From assembly GCA_964612555.1 (NCBI GenBank), contig CAZTBW010000018.1, positions 1 to 9,099 of the forward strand: 9,099 bases of DNA, written 5' to 3'. Of the stretch, positions 1-5,984 are shown piece after piece. Each line of letters begins with the position of its first letter. Within the stretch, counting starts at the first letter, position 1. The stretch comes from DAOLCO01 sp964612555. GTDB lineage: Bacteria; Bdellovibrionota_C; UBA2361; SZUA-149; DAOLCO01. Under the pieces are notes generated by a model. The model ran no database searches. It worked only from the letters and a program-made list of their open reading frames with translations, and was not told where the DNA came from. A program made the position numbers and the translations under genes.

Positions 1-210
1 AAAGTGTTGTACCGTCAAATTGCCGGAGCTTTGGCAAAACGTATTGTCAATTATGCCAAGGTAGATGATATGGCACAGCAAGGTGCCGACTCGGGATTTA
101 TAAAATTTGGTTCGAGAGTAGATTTATTTTTACCTTTAGATACCAATATCAAAGTACAACTCAACCAAAAAGTAAAAGGCGGCGTAAGTATTATTGCCGA
201 AAAACCATGA
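1..210 (+). CDS. psd: Phosphatidylserine decarboxylase, C-terminal fragment (5' end outside window)
   Basis: Last 69 codons of a gene that begins before the window; the frame is open from base 1. The stretch RQIAGALAKRIVNY followed by FIKFGSRVDLFLP is characteristic of the short (about 220-230 residue) phosphatidylserine decarboxylases. In that subgroup the proenzyme cuts itself between the Gly and Ser of FGSRV, and the Ser (codon 112-114 here) becomes the pyruvoyl cofactor. The window therefore holds the end of the beta chain and the whole short alpha chain. The enzyme removes CO2 from phosphatidylserine to give phosphatidylethanolamine at the inner membrane. The stop codon overlaps the start of the next gene (ATGA at 207-210), so the two are probably translationally coupled. 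The family call is from recalled motifs. Confidence 0.88.
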   Translation, partial: KVLYRQIAGALAKRIVNYAKVDDMAQQGADSGFIKFGSRVDLFLPLDTNIKVQLNQKVKGGVSIIAEKP

Positions 211-473
211 CACCGGAAGAATTAGACATAGCGTTTAACGATGCAGTAAACCGCATCAACAATCACACAGAACCTTTTCCTGCCGATTTCCTTTTGCGGC
301 TATACGCCTATTACAAAAAAGCCACCAACAATTATAGTGGCCCCGGAAGCAAAAAACCCATCATCAACGCATTTAAAACCAATGCGCTTTTCCAAGTAAA
401 AGACGTTGGACAAGAAGAAGCCAAACAAGCATATATTGATTTGGTGAATAATTATTTTTTGTATAGGAAGTAA
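207..473 (+). CDS. Acyl-CoA-binding protein (ACBP family)
   Basis: An 88-residue protein, the usual size for a stand-alone ACBP, a four-helix cytosolic carrier of long-chain acyl-CoA esters. Diagnostic parts are FNDAVNRIN in helix 1 (residues 10-18), LLRLYAYYKKAT (29-40), which carries the Tyr and Lys that contact the CoA, and EEAKQAYIDLV (70-80), with the conserved Tyr 76. The Trp-rich KWDAW segment of animal ACBPs is replaced by PIINAF, so the acyl pocket is somewhat divergent. The start ATG overlaps the psd stop (ATGA). Pairing with phosphatidylserine decarboxylase points to a role in supplying acyl-CoA to phospholipid synthesis, which is inference. GC content is visibly higher than in the island that follows (25 of 60 bases in 301-360). 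Confidence 0.87.
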   Translation: MTPEELDIAFNDAVNRINNHTEPFPADFLLRLYAYYKKATNNYSGPGSKKPIINAFKTNALFQVKDVGQEEAKQAYIDLVNNYFLYRK

Positions 474-507
474 ACTTCTGTTTGATTTACTAAAAGGTTG
501 AAATTGA

Positions 508-541
508 TTTTTGTTATATTCGTTAATCTATATAACAAGAA
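508..541 (+). terminator. AT-rich hairpin, possible terminator of the psd-ACBP operon
   Basis: A 9-bp perfect inverted repeat (511-519 with 530-538) extends to about 12 pairs (508-541) with one U.G pair and has a 10-base loop. It lies 35 bases after the ACBP stop. The stem is AT-rich and no clean T-run follows, so termination is only a guess; it could equally be a chance AT palindrome. Confidence 0.3.
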
Positions 542-601
542 TTTAGATTTGAAAAATAATTTCAATAATAATGAACCCTTTGGTAATCTGATAAGTGTTT
601 T

Positions 602-703
602 GGGCGTTACCCCACTACGCTTAAGCTTCGTAGTGTCGGGCTTTACGTTTCAATCTTTTTGTTCGTGCCTCACAAAAAGGATTTCCACTGCAATCCCTAA
701 CGC
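602..703. repeat. Structured intergenic repeat-like element just upstream of the DpnI homologue
   Basis: A roughly 100-base block, richer in G+C than its flanks, bounded by inverted ends GCGTTA (604-609) and TAACGC (698-703). Inside are two perfect hairpins: CACTACG/CGTAGTG (613-619 with 629-635) and CTTTTTGT/ACAAAAAG (655-662 with 672-679). A smaller GGATT/AATCC pair sits at 679-683 and 692-696. The whole can fold as a closed multi-arm structure. From memory, very similar blocks recur between genes in flavobacterial genomes, so I call it a dispersed repeat; that recollection is unverified. It ends 15 bases before the next ATG. A 74-codon open frame crosses it (498-722) but shows no protein-like features. 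Confidence 0.6.
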
Positions 704-718
704 AATCAGCCGCTTAAT

Positions 719-1498
719 ATGAATTTAGCGTTGAACACAAATTTGGCTGAAGGTTATACAAGCAATTCTCAAATTGCAAGATTATTGACAGAAAATTGGG
801 TTTTGAACAATTCATATTGTCCGAGTTGTGGAGATTTACCTTTAAATGAATTTGAAAATAATCGACCTGTTACAGATTTTTATTGCAAAAAATGTAGTGA
901 GGAATTTGAGTTAAAAAGTAAAAGTGGAAAACTATCAAATACAATTACTGATGGAGCTTATTCTACTATGATTGAAAGAATAAATTCAGAAAATAATCCA
1001 AATTTTTTCTTTTTAACCTATACCAAAGATTGGACAGTGAATGATTTTTTGATTATTCCGAAGCAGTTTTTTACACCTGAAATAATCATTAAACGTCCAC
1101 CATTAGCCGAAACAGCAAGACGAGCAGGTTGGGTTGGTTGCAATATTGACATTTCAAAAGTCGCAGATGCAGGGAAAGTATTTCTGATTAAAGATGCGAA
1201 AACAATAAATCAAGAATTTGTCAAAGAAACATTTAACAGAACTTTATTTCTACGAACAAAAAGTAAAGATGCAAAAGGTTGGATTTTAGATATAATGAAT
1301 TGTGTAGATTTAATCAAAAAAGAAATTTTTACGCTTGATGAAATTTATAAATTTGAAGAAAAGTTGAAATTAAAGTATCCAAGCAATAATTTTATCAAAG
1401 ATAAAATACGACAACAATTACAAGTTTTACGAGACAAGGGAATTATTGAATTTGTTGGTCGTGGTAACTATAAAAAAGTAAATTATGGAAACATTTAA
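719..1498 (+). CDS. dpnC: DpnI-type methyl-directed restriction endonuclease (cuts adenine-methylated GATC)
   Basis: A 259-residue protein aligning over its full length with pneumococcal DpnI (254 residues, as I recall its sequence). The PD-(D/E)XK catalytic residues fall at D53, E64 and K66 (ELKSK), the numbering of DpnI itself. A zinc site is formed by C34, C37, C56 and C59. The motif TARRAGW ends at W138, matching the DpnI Trp reported to read the methyl groups. The C-terminal winged helix (about 185-254) contains DKIRQQLQVLRDKGIIEF, almost identical to DpnI. The expected activity is cleavage of GATC carrying N6-methyladenine, a defence against Dam-methylated phage or plasmid DNA. Such enzymes need no protecting methylase but demand an unmethylated host. 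Base composition is much lower in GC than neighbouring genes (14 of 60 in 841-900), suggesting acquisition. The end overlaps the next gene by 14 bases. Confidence 0.95.
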   Translation: MNLALNTNLAEGYTSNSQIARLLTENWVLNNSYCPSCGDLPLNEFENNRPVTDFYCKKCSEEFELKSKSGKLSNTITDGAYSTMIERINSENNPNFFFLTYTKDWTVNDFLIIPKQFFTPEIIIKRPPLAETARRAGWVGCNIDISKVADAGKVFLIKDAKTINQEFVKETFNRTLFLRTKSKDAKGWILDIMNCVDLIKKEIFTLDEIYKFEEKLKLKYPSNNFIKDKIRQQLQVLRDKGIIEFVGRGNYKKVNYGNI

Positions 1499-1655
1499 AA
1501 TTGAAGTTCAAGAGTTTCTATCAAGAATAGTTGAGATAGAAGCGAAAAATATTAATGAAGCTGTTTCGAGAGTAAAAGAGATGTATCGTAAAGAGGAAAT
1601 CGTTTTAAGTGAAAATGATTATGTAACTACTGAAATTGAAGAATATATAGAATAA
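1485..1655 (+). CDS. dpnD: DpnD/PcfM-family small protein encoded with the DpnI homologue
   Basis: A 56-codon gene read one frame away from dpnC. Its ATG (1485-1487) lies inside the last codons of that gene, giving a 14-base overlap typical of translational coupling. The translation has the DpnD/PcfM signature: EVQEFLSRIVEIEA at residues 7-20, an EA..RVKEMYRKEEIVL stretch (25-41), then an acidic tail around DY (45-46). In pneumococcus dpnD is the second gene of the DpnI cassette and has no known function; PcfM-type members occur on conjugative plasmids. The protein is small, acidic, soluble and without membrane segments. It is probably an accessory or modulator of DpnI, which is inference from neighbourhood only. 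The pneumococcal DpnD is, as I recall, longer, so this is the bare conserved domain. Confidence 0.85.
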   Translation: METFKIEVQEFLSRIVEIEAKNINEAVSRVKEMYRKEEIVLSENDYVTTEIEEYIE

Positions 1656-1680
1656 TTTCTATCTTCTTCACGGAGATACA
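1651..1680 (+). other. In-frame N-terminal remnant of the methyltransferase lacking a start codon
   Basis: The ten codons directly before the methyltransferase ATG, in the same frame, read NNFYLLHGDT. This matches the strand-plus-GD[ST] segment that normally precedes DPPY by about 15-20 residues in beta-class adenine methyltransferases. The frame is closed by TAG at 1648-1650, and none of the ten codons is ATG, GTG, TTG or a common near-cognate start. The segment therefore appears to be coding sequence that has lost its start. The GGA GAT codons also create a GGAGA stretch (1672-1676) four bases before ATG 1681, which could act as a ribosome binding site for the shortened product. Confidence 0.65.
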
Positions 1681-2511
1681 ATGAAACTTTTGCCCGAATT
1701 TGAACATAAATTTGATATGGTTTTTGCTGACCCACCCTATTTTTTATCGAACAACGGCTTATCAATCCAAAACGGACAAATAGTAAGCGTAAACAAAGGA
1801 AAATGGGACAAATCGGAGGGATTTGGATATATAAATGACTTTAATCGCAAATGGCTTACGTTGGTTCGGGACAAAATGAAAGATGACGCAACCATTTGGA
1901 TAAGTGGAACAATGCACAACATTTTTTCAGTTGGGCAAATTTTGACGGAATTAGGTTTTAAAATTTTGAATATAATAACTTGGGAAAAGACAAATCCGCC
2001 ACCTAATTTTTCGTGCAGATATTTTACTTATTCGACAGAACAAATTATTTGGGCAAGGAAAAGCGAGAAAGTTCCGCATTATTTCAATTACGAATTGATG
2101 AAGCAATTGAATGGCGACAAGCAAATGAAAGATGTTTGGAAATTGCCTGCAATTGCACCTTGGGAAAAATCTTGTGGAAAACATCCGACACAAAAACCGC
2201 TTTCGGTTTTGACAAGATTAATTTTGGGTTCGACAAAACCAAACGCTTGGATTTTAGATCCATTTGCAGGCAGTTCGACGACAGGAATTGCTGCTAATTT
2301 AGCTAATAGACGATTTTTAGGAATTGACCAAGAAGAAGAATTTTTAGCAATCAGTAAAAACAGAAAACTTGAAATTGAAAACCCGAAAACATCTGCGACT
2401 TACAGACAAAAAATTGGAGGTTTCAACGACAAAAAAGAACTTGAATTATTTCTTGTTGAAGAACCAAGAACTGAATACAAAACCGAACTAAAACTTTGGA
2501 AATATATCTAA
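1681..2511 (+). CDS. DpnA-family (beta-class) DNA adenine methyltransferase, N-terminally shortened
   Basis: Encodes 276 residues from ATG 1681. Catalytic motif IV is DPPY at 17-20, followed by FLSNNGLS and VSVNKGKWD, then ITWEKTNPPPNFSCRYFTYSTE (100-120), HPTQKP (168-173) and the AdoMet-binding motif DPFAGSSTTG (193-202). Motif IV before motif I defines the beta class, and the wording is closest to pneumococcal DpnA, the second GATC methylase of the DpnII system. In motif I the last Gly of FxGxG is Ser. The usual HGDT-type strand before DPPY is encoded just upstream but has no start codon, so activity is doubtful. Residues about 235-276 form a C-terminal extension that I do not recognise. 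Other family members have different targets, so GATC specificity is not proven. It begins 25 bases after dpnD and ends 7 bases before the lipoprotein. Confidence 0.88.
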   Translation: MKLLPEFEHKFDMVFADPPYFLSNNGLSIQNGQIVSVNKGKWDKSEGFGYINDFNRKWLTLVRDKMKDDATIWISGTMHNIFSVGQILTELGFKILNIITWEKTNPPPNFSCRYFTYSTEQIIWARKSEKVPHYFNYELMKQLNGDKQMKDVWKLPAIAPWEKSCGKHPTQKPLSVLTRLILGSTKPNAWILDPFAGSSTTGIAANLANRRFLGIDQEEEFLAISKNRKLEIENPKTSATYRQKIGGFNDKKELELFLVEEPRTEYKTELKLWKYI

Positions 2512-2518
2512 AAGAACA

Positions 2519-4204
2519 ATGAAAAAACTCCTTTTTCTGATTACCCTCAGTATTTTTCTCGTTTCCTGTGCAAGAGTCGGTTCACCTGTAGGAGGAGCGA
2601 AAGATACGATTCCGCCGAAAGTTACGGGAAGTAATATCGATACTGCAAGAATCAACATTCCCAGAAACATCAAAGAACTACGGATTGATTTCGATGAATA
2701 CATCACGCTGAAAGACATCAACAAACATCTGATTATTTCGCCGCCGTTAAAAAAAATAAAAAAAATACTTCCTTCGGGAATTGCCAATAAATATCTGCTC
2801 ATCAAATGGGACGATACGCTACAGGCAAATACCACCTACAATTTCAATTTCGGAAATTCTATTGTAGATAATAATGAATCGAATGCACTGCAATATTATA
2901 ATTTCGCTTTTTCGACCGGAGAAAAAATTGACGATTTATACATCAGCGGCGAACTGAAAAATATGATGACCGGCAAAAACAAAAAAGCGGAAGAAGCGAA
3001 TTTGGTGGTCGGATTGTATCAGGAAAAAGATTCGATGGATTACCGACAAAAACCTTACTTCATTACCAAAGCCGATCCGGACGGATATTTTGAGCTGAAT
3101 TATTTATCGCCGGGAAATTACAGAATTTTGGCATTTGAAGACGAAAATTCCAACTCGGTATTTGATAAAGGAAAAGAAAATATCGGTTTCCTGAAAGATA
3201 AAATCGTTCTGGATAAAAGCATTTCGGGACTGAACATCAATTTGTTTCCATCAAAGAAAACACCGAAATATACCGAAATGAAAGAAGTTCCGGGAGGAAT
3301 TTTAATGCTTTTCGAAGGAAATCCGAATGAGGCAAAAGTGCTTTCAGTAAACGAAAAACTGCAGGATTATAAAGTTACGAATGCTCCAAAATCAGATTCC
3401 GTGAATATCTGGTTCGATGCCAAAAAGCTCAATGTGGGAATTACGGGAAATGAGAATTTAAAATTCAGTTACGATATTGGTGTGAAGCAAGATACCGTTT
3501 CGGTTTTTTACCGCTACAACACGAAAAACGAAATGTCGGTTTCCAACACCAAAGGAAATCTGCTTCCGCCAAATCGGGATTTTGTGATGACCTCAAATTA
3601 TTTTATCGAAAAAATACAGCCCGAAAAATGGAGCTTGGTTTCAGACAGCATTCAGCAGCATTTCACGGCAGAAATTTCGGAGAGAAATCCGTTTGAAATT
3701 TACATTAAAGCAGATTTCAAGGAAGGTAAAAAATATTCGCTTACGGTACCGAAAGAAACGGTTTCTTCTTTTTATGAAACCATCGCCAAATCTTATCGTT
3801 TTGATTTTGAAGCCGATAAAACCGAGAATTACGGAAGTCTGATTTTATCTCTTGAGGATTCTCCGACTTATCATTTTTGGCTTCAGATGCTGAATGAAAG
3901 CGGCGATGTTGCTTATTCCAAATACGGAAAAGAAGCTCAAATTACCTTTACTTCTTTAAAACCCGGAAAATATCAGCTGAGAATTTTGGTGGATAATAAT
4001 GAGAACGGCATTTGGGATTCTTCCGATTTCGAAGCAGGAGAATTTGCCGAGGATATTTATGTTTTCGATAAAAAAATAGAAATAAGACCACTCTGGGAAA
4101 TCCGCGAAAACTGGAATCTGAAACCCAAAACCAAAGAAGCTGCTTCTGTCCCAGAACCGAAGAACACCGGAACCGAAACATCGGAAACCTCTGAAAAACC
4201 ATAG
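2519..4204 (+). CDS. Big_5 (Ig-like) domain lipoprotein
   Basis: A 561-residue lipoprotein. The signal peptide ends in the lipobox LVSC with C17 as lipidation site; the following residues (ARVGS) lack a run of acidic residues. Residues about 31-134 match the SbsA-like Ig domain (Big_5): PPKVTGSNID, then IDFDEYITL and TTYNFNFGNSIVDNNE, ending in FAFSTGE. A second beta-rich domain follows (about 138-238) with YLSPGNYRILAFEDENSN. A similar unit recurs near the C-terminus: SLKPGKYQLRILVDNNENGIWD (about 479-500). Both carry a D-x-N-x-N-like loop (208-216 and 492-500) that could bind calcium. The last 27 residues are a Lys/Thr/Glu/Pro-rich tail. Proteins of this build are common and uncharacterised in Bacteroidetes; an outer-membrane or periplasmic structural or binding role is the most I can infer. 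The haem protein follows after 3 bases. Confidence 0.85.
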   Translation: MKKLLFLITLSIFLVSCARVGSPVGGAKDTIPPKVTGSNIDTARINIPRNIKELRIDFDEYITLKDINKHLIISPPLKKIKKILPSGIANKYLLIKWDDTLQANTTYNFNFGNSIVDNNESNALQYYNFAFSTGEKIDDLYISGELKNMMTGKNKKAEEANLVVGLYQEKDSMDYRQKPYFITKADPDGYFELNYLSPGNYRILAFEDENSNSVFDKGKENIGFLKDKIVLDKSISGLNINLFPSKKTPKYTEMKEVPGGILMLFEGNPNEAKVLSVNEKLQDYKVTNAPKSDSVNIWFDAKKLNVGITGNENLKFSYDIGVKQDTVSVFYRYNTKNEMSVSNTKGNLLPPNRDFVMTSNYFIEKIQPEKWSLVSDSIQQHFTAEISERNPFEIYIKADFKEGKKYSLTVPKETVSSFYETIAKSYRFDFEADKTENYGSLILSLEDSPTYHFWLQMLNESGDVAYSKYGKEAQITFTSLKPGKYQLRILVDNNENGIWDSSDFEAGEFAEDIYVFDKKIEIRPLWEIRENWNLKPKTKEAASVPEPKNTGTETSETSEKP

Positions 4205-4207
4205 AAA

Positions 4208-4660
4208 ATGTTTAGTAAAATTCTTTACTGGTTTTTGATTGTAATCGCTTTAATCCAGTTTATTCCGGTGGACAGAACGAATAAACCGGTAGATAAAAAA
4301 GTAAATTTCGTGAATGTTTTCAACACTCCGGAAAATGTTCAAGAGGTTTTAAAGAAAGCGTGTTACGATTGTCATTCCAACGAAACGGTTTATCCCGATT
4401 ACGCTTTTGTAGCCCCAATTTCCTGGTCGATAAAACATCATATCAATGAAGGGAGAGAACATCTCAATTTTTCGGAATGGGGAAATTTCAACAGGGATTT
4501 AAAGAAAAATATGCTGGAAAATTCGGTAAAATCAGTGAAAGATTATTCGATGCCGTTTCCGGGATATATCGCTCAACATCCCAAAGCAAACCTCACAAAA
4601 GCAGAAAGAGTTCTTCTTGTAAATTATCTCGAAGAGATTCTGAAATCTGGAGAATATTAA
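4208..4660 (+). CDS. Haem_bd-family periplasmic c-type heme protein
   Basis: A 150-residue protein with one N-terminal hydrophobic segment (about 4-20, ILYWFLIVIALIQFIPV), which is an uncleaved anchor or signal placing the rest in the periplasm. It has a single heme attachment motif, C52-Y-D-C55-H56, within ACYDCHSNETVYP. That wording, plus YAFVAPISW and a later SMPFPGY with M115 as likely distal ligand, matches the Haem_bd family of Bacteroidetes. It is expected to be a small monoheme electron carrier or redox sensor matured by the cytochrome c machinery; the partner is unknown. The start ATG lies 3 bases after the lipoprotein stop, so the two genes form an operon and may act together at the envelope. 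Confidence 0.88.
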   Translation: MFSKILYWFLIVIALIQFIPVDRTNKPVDKKVNFVNVFNTPENVQEVLKKACYDCHSNETVYPDYAFVAPISWSIKHHINEGREHLNFSEWGNFNRDLKKNMLENSVKSVKDYSMPFPGYIAQHPKANLTKAERVLLVNYLEEILKSGEY

Positions 4661-4671
4661 CTTTTTTATTT

Positions 4672-4727
4672 TCTCGCAGATTAAAGATTGAGTAGATTCA
4701 GTTTAAAAATCCGCTTAATTTGCGAGA
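4672..4727. repeat. Imperfect palindrome between convergent genes, possible two-way terminator
   Basis: TCTCGCAGATTAA (4672-4684) pairs with TTAATTTGCGAGA (4715-4727) as a 13-bp stem with a single G.U, around a 30-base AT-rich interval. A second pairing, AGATTAAA (4678-4685) with TTTAATCT (4732-4739), competes with it. The element fills most of the 98-base gap between two genes that end head to head. The CTCGCAGATT wording resembles, from memory, a common intergenic palindrome of Chryseobacterium-type genomes in a decayed form. Confidence 0.5.
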
Positions 4728-4758
4728 GGATTTTAATCTCTAAATTTATTTCCAAAAA

Positions 4759-5088
4759 TTATCGCTGAACTTGTCGAGGTCTGTTAAAAATCGAGAGGAT
4801 AACTCCTGCAAAAAGTCCGATGGTTTTTATCGCTGCAAATTGAGATTCTCTTGGTAACAATGCACCGATAATGCAAAGTCCCGCTGCAACATACATCGGA
4901 TAAAGAAAATTTTTGTTTGATAAAAGAGGGGCTTGAAAAATAAAGCTTATTCCTATTAAAATATAAAATAATTTCTGGTAAAGAAACTCATTGATTTCCG
5001 GGGACAACAGATTGAACCAGCCGACAAGAAGACAAGCCAAAGCTGCGATGGAAATAATTCCCTGAAGAGATGCATTTTTAGAATTCAT
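4759..5088 (-). CDS. Small four-helix membrane protein of unknown function
   Basis: A 109-residue hydrophobic protein I do not recognise. Four membrane segments are visible at about residues 10-28 (GIISIAALACLLVGWFNLL), 39-56, 61-78 and 87-101, separated by short loops. It ends in a basic tail (FNRPRQVQR), which would favour a cytoplasmic C-terminus. There are no catalytic motifs and no cleavable signal. Its ATG shares one base with the panB stop (TAATG on the minus strand), so it is almost certainly translated from the panB message by coupling. That linkage may reflect convenience of expression rather than a role in pantothenate synthesis. Composition is like its neighbours, so it appears native. 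Confidence 0.75.
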   Translation of the reverse strand: MNSKNASLQGIISIAALACLLVGWFNLLSPEINEFLYQKLFYILIGISFIFQAPLLSNKNFLYPMYVAAGLCIIGALLPRESQFAAIKTIGLFAGVILSIFNRPRQVQR

Positions 5089-5903
5089 TAGTAACTTTCA
5101 TTTTGGTTAGGGAAATCAGCGGATTTCACATCTTTCACATATTGCGAAACTGCACCGGTAATTTCGGTATATAAATCGAGGTATCTTCTGAGGAATTTCG
5201 GGGTAAAATCTTTGTTCATTCCCACCATATCGTGGTAAACCAAGACTTGTCCGTCACAATGAGAACCTGCTCCGATTCCGATGGTCGGAATGGAAATGCT
5301 TTCGGAAACTTGTTTTGCCAAATCCGATGGGATTTTTTCCAAAACTAAAGCAAAGCAACCCAATTCTTCTAAAAGTTTAGCATCCCTCAATAATTTTTCG
5401 GCTTCCTCATTTTCTTTTGCTCTTACTTTGTAAGTTCCGAATTGGTAAATAGATTGCGGAGTTAAACCCAAATGTCCCATTACAGGAATTCCTGCGTTCA
5501 CGATTTTTCTGATGGATTTTTCCACTTCGCTTCCTCCTTCTAATTTTATAGCGTGAGCTTCGGACTCCTTCATAATTCTTACTGCAGATTCCAATGCTTT
5601 CTCGGGATTGCTTTGGTAACTTCCGAAAGGTAAATCTACTACAACCAAAGCTCTGTCAACTCCTCGGATTACACATTGAGCGTGATAAATCATTTGGTCA
5701 AGAGTAATCGGTAAAGTGGTTTCGTAACCCGCCATCACGTTGGATGCGGAATCGCCTACCAAAATCGCATCTATTCCACCTGCATCCACCATTTTTGCAG
5801 TGGTAAAATCGTATGCAGTAAGCATCGTGATTTTTTCTTTGTCGAATTTCATTTTCCGCAAAGTTTCGGTGGTAATTTTTTTTAGTTCGGAATGTACAGA
5901 CAT
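5088..5903 (-). CDS. panB: 3-methyl-2-oxobutanoate hydroxymethyltransferase
   Basis: A 271-residue cytosolic enzyme of the normal PanB length. It transfers a hydroxymethyl group from 5,10-methylene-tetrahydrofolate to 2-oxoisovalerate to make ketopantoate, the first committed step to pantothenate and CoA. All expected residues are visible: metal-binding D51 in VGDSASNV and D90 in VVVDLPFGSY, then K120 and E122 in KLEGG, and the general base E189 in LVLEKIP. These align with E. coli D45, D84, K112, E114 and E181 with a steady offset. MLTAYD (27-32), GHLGLTPQS (143-151) and TIGIGAGSHCDGQVLV (207-222) are further family blocks. The beta/alpha barrel is complete. The gene lies downstream of the Crp/Fnr regulator on the same strand, separated by an 81-base gap full of inverted repeats, so it is probably transcribed separately. 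Confidence 0.97.
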   Translation of the reverse strand: MSVHSELKKITTETLRKMKFDKEKITMLTAYDFTTAKMVDAGGIDAILVGDSASNVMAGYETTLPITLDQMIYHAQCVIRGVDRALVVVDLPFGSYQSNPEKALESAVRIMKESEAHAIKLEGGSEVEKSIRKIVNAGIPVMGHLGLTPQSIYQFGTYKVRAKENEEAEKLLRDAKLLEELGCFALVLEKIPSDLAKQVSESISIPTIGIGAGSHCDGQVLVYHDMVGMNKDFTPKFLRRYLDLYTEITGAVSQYVKDVKSADFPNQNESY

Positions 5904-5915
5904 AATTTTTCAGAT

Positions 5916-5981
5916 GAGTAATGAGTAATCAGTAATGAGCAATAATTTGCGTGAGTTAAAATTACTCATTGCTCATTACTT
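5916..5981. repeat. Inverted clusters of GAGTAAT-type heptads
   Basis: Four tandem heptads (GAGTAAT, GAGTAAT, CAGTAAT, GAGCAAT; 5916-5943) face about three in reverse orientation (5961-5981) across a 17-base spacer. Two pairing registers exist: a perfect 13-bp stem (5931-5943 with 5968-5980) and a 20-bp stem with two mismatches, one a U.G (5917-5936 with 5961-5980). The element lies between the stop of the Crp/Fnr gene and the start of panB, where it could end transcription of the former. From memory, similar AGTAATGAG repeats are scattered in many genomes of this group. Confidence 0.65.
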
Positions 5982-5984
5982 ATT

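Noticed and set aside
602..703. Possible integron attC site, because of GTTA/TAAC-like ends and internal stems.
   Set aside because: The ends are in the wrong order (GCGTTA first, TAACGC last, whereas attC has RYYYAAC first and GTRRRY-type last) and there is no cassette array or integrase.
498..722. A 74-codon plus-strand open frame between the ACBP gene and the DpnI homologue.
   Set aside because: It runs through the hairpin element, its translation has no family resemblance or consistent codon pattern, and it overlaps the dpnC start.
1645..1660. Programmed frameshift joining dpnD to the methyltransferase.
   Set aside because: It would need a +1 shift at GAA-TAA; the tRNA for GAA would re-pair poorly with AAT, and there is no slippery run. 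Kept only as an alternative in the finding on the missing start.
2013..2297. Plus-strand open frame of 94 codons inside the methyltransferase, and minus-strand frames over 1737-1922 and 1951-2193.
   Set aside because: They are in other frames of a clearly recognised gene and have no protein-like features.
3948..4202. Minus-strand frame over the lipoprotein tail, and similar frames at 2488-2835, 4477-4695, 5740-5928, 6034-6396 and 8579-8761.
   Set aside because: All are shadows of recognised genes on the other strand or in another frame.
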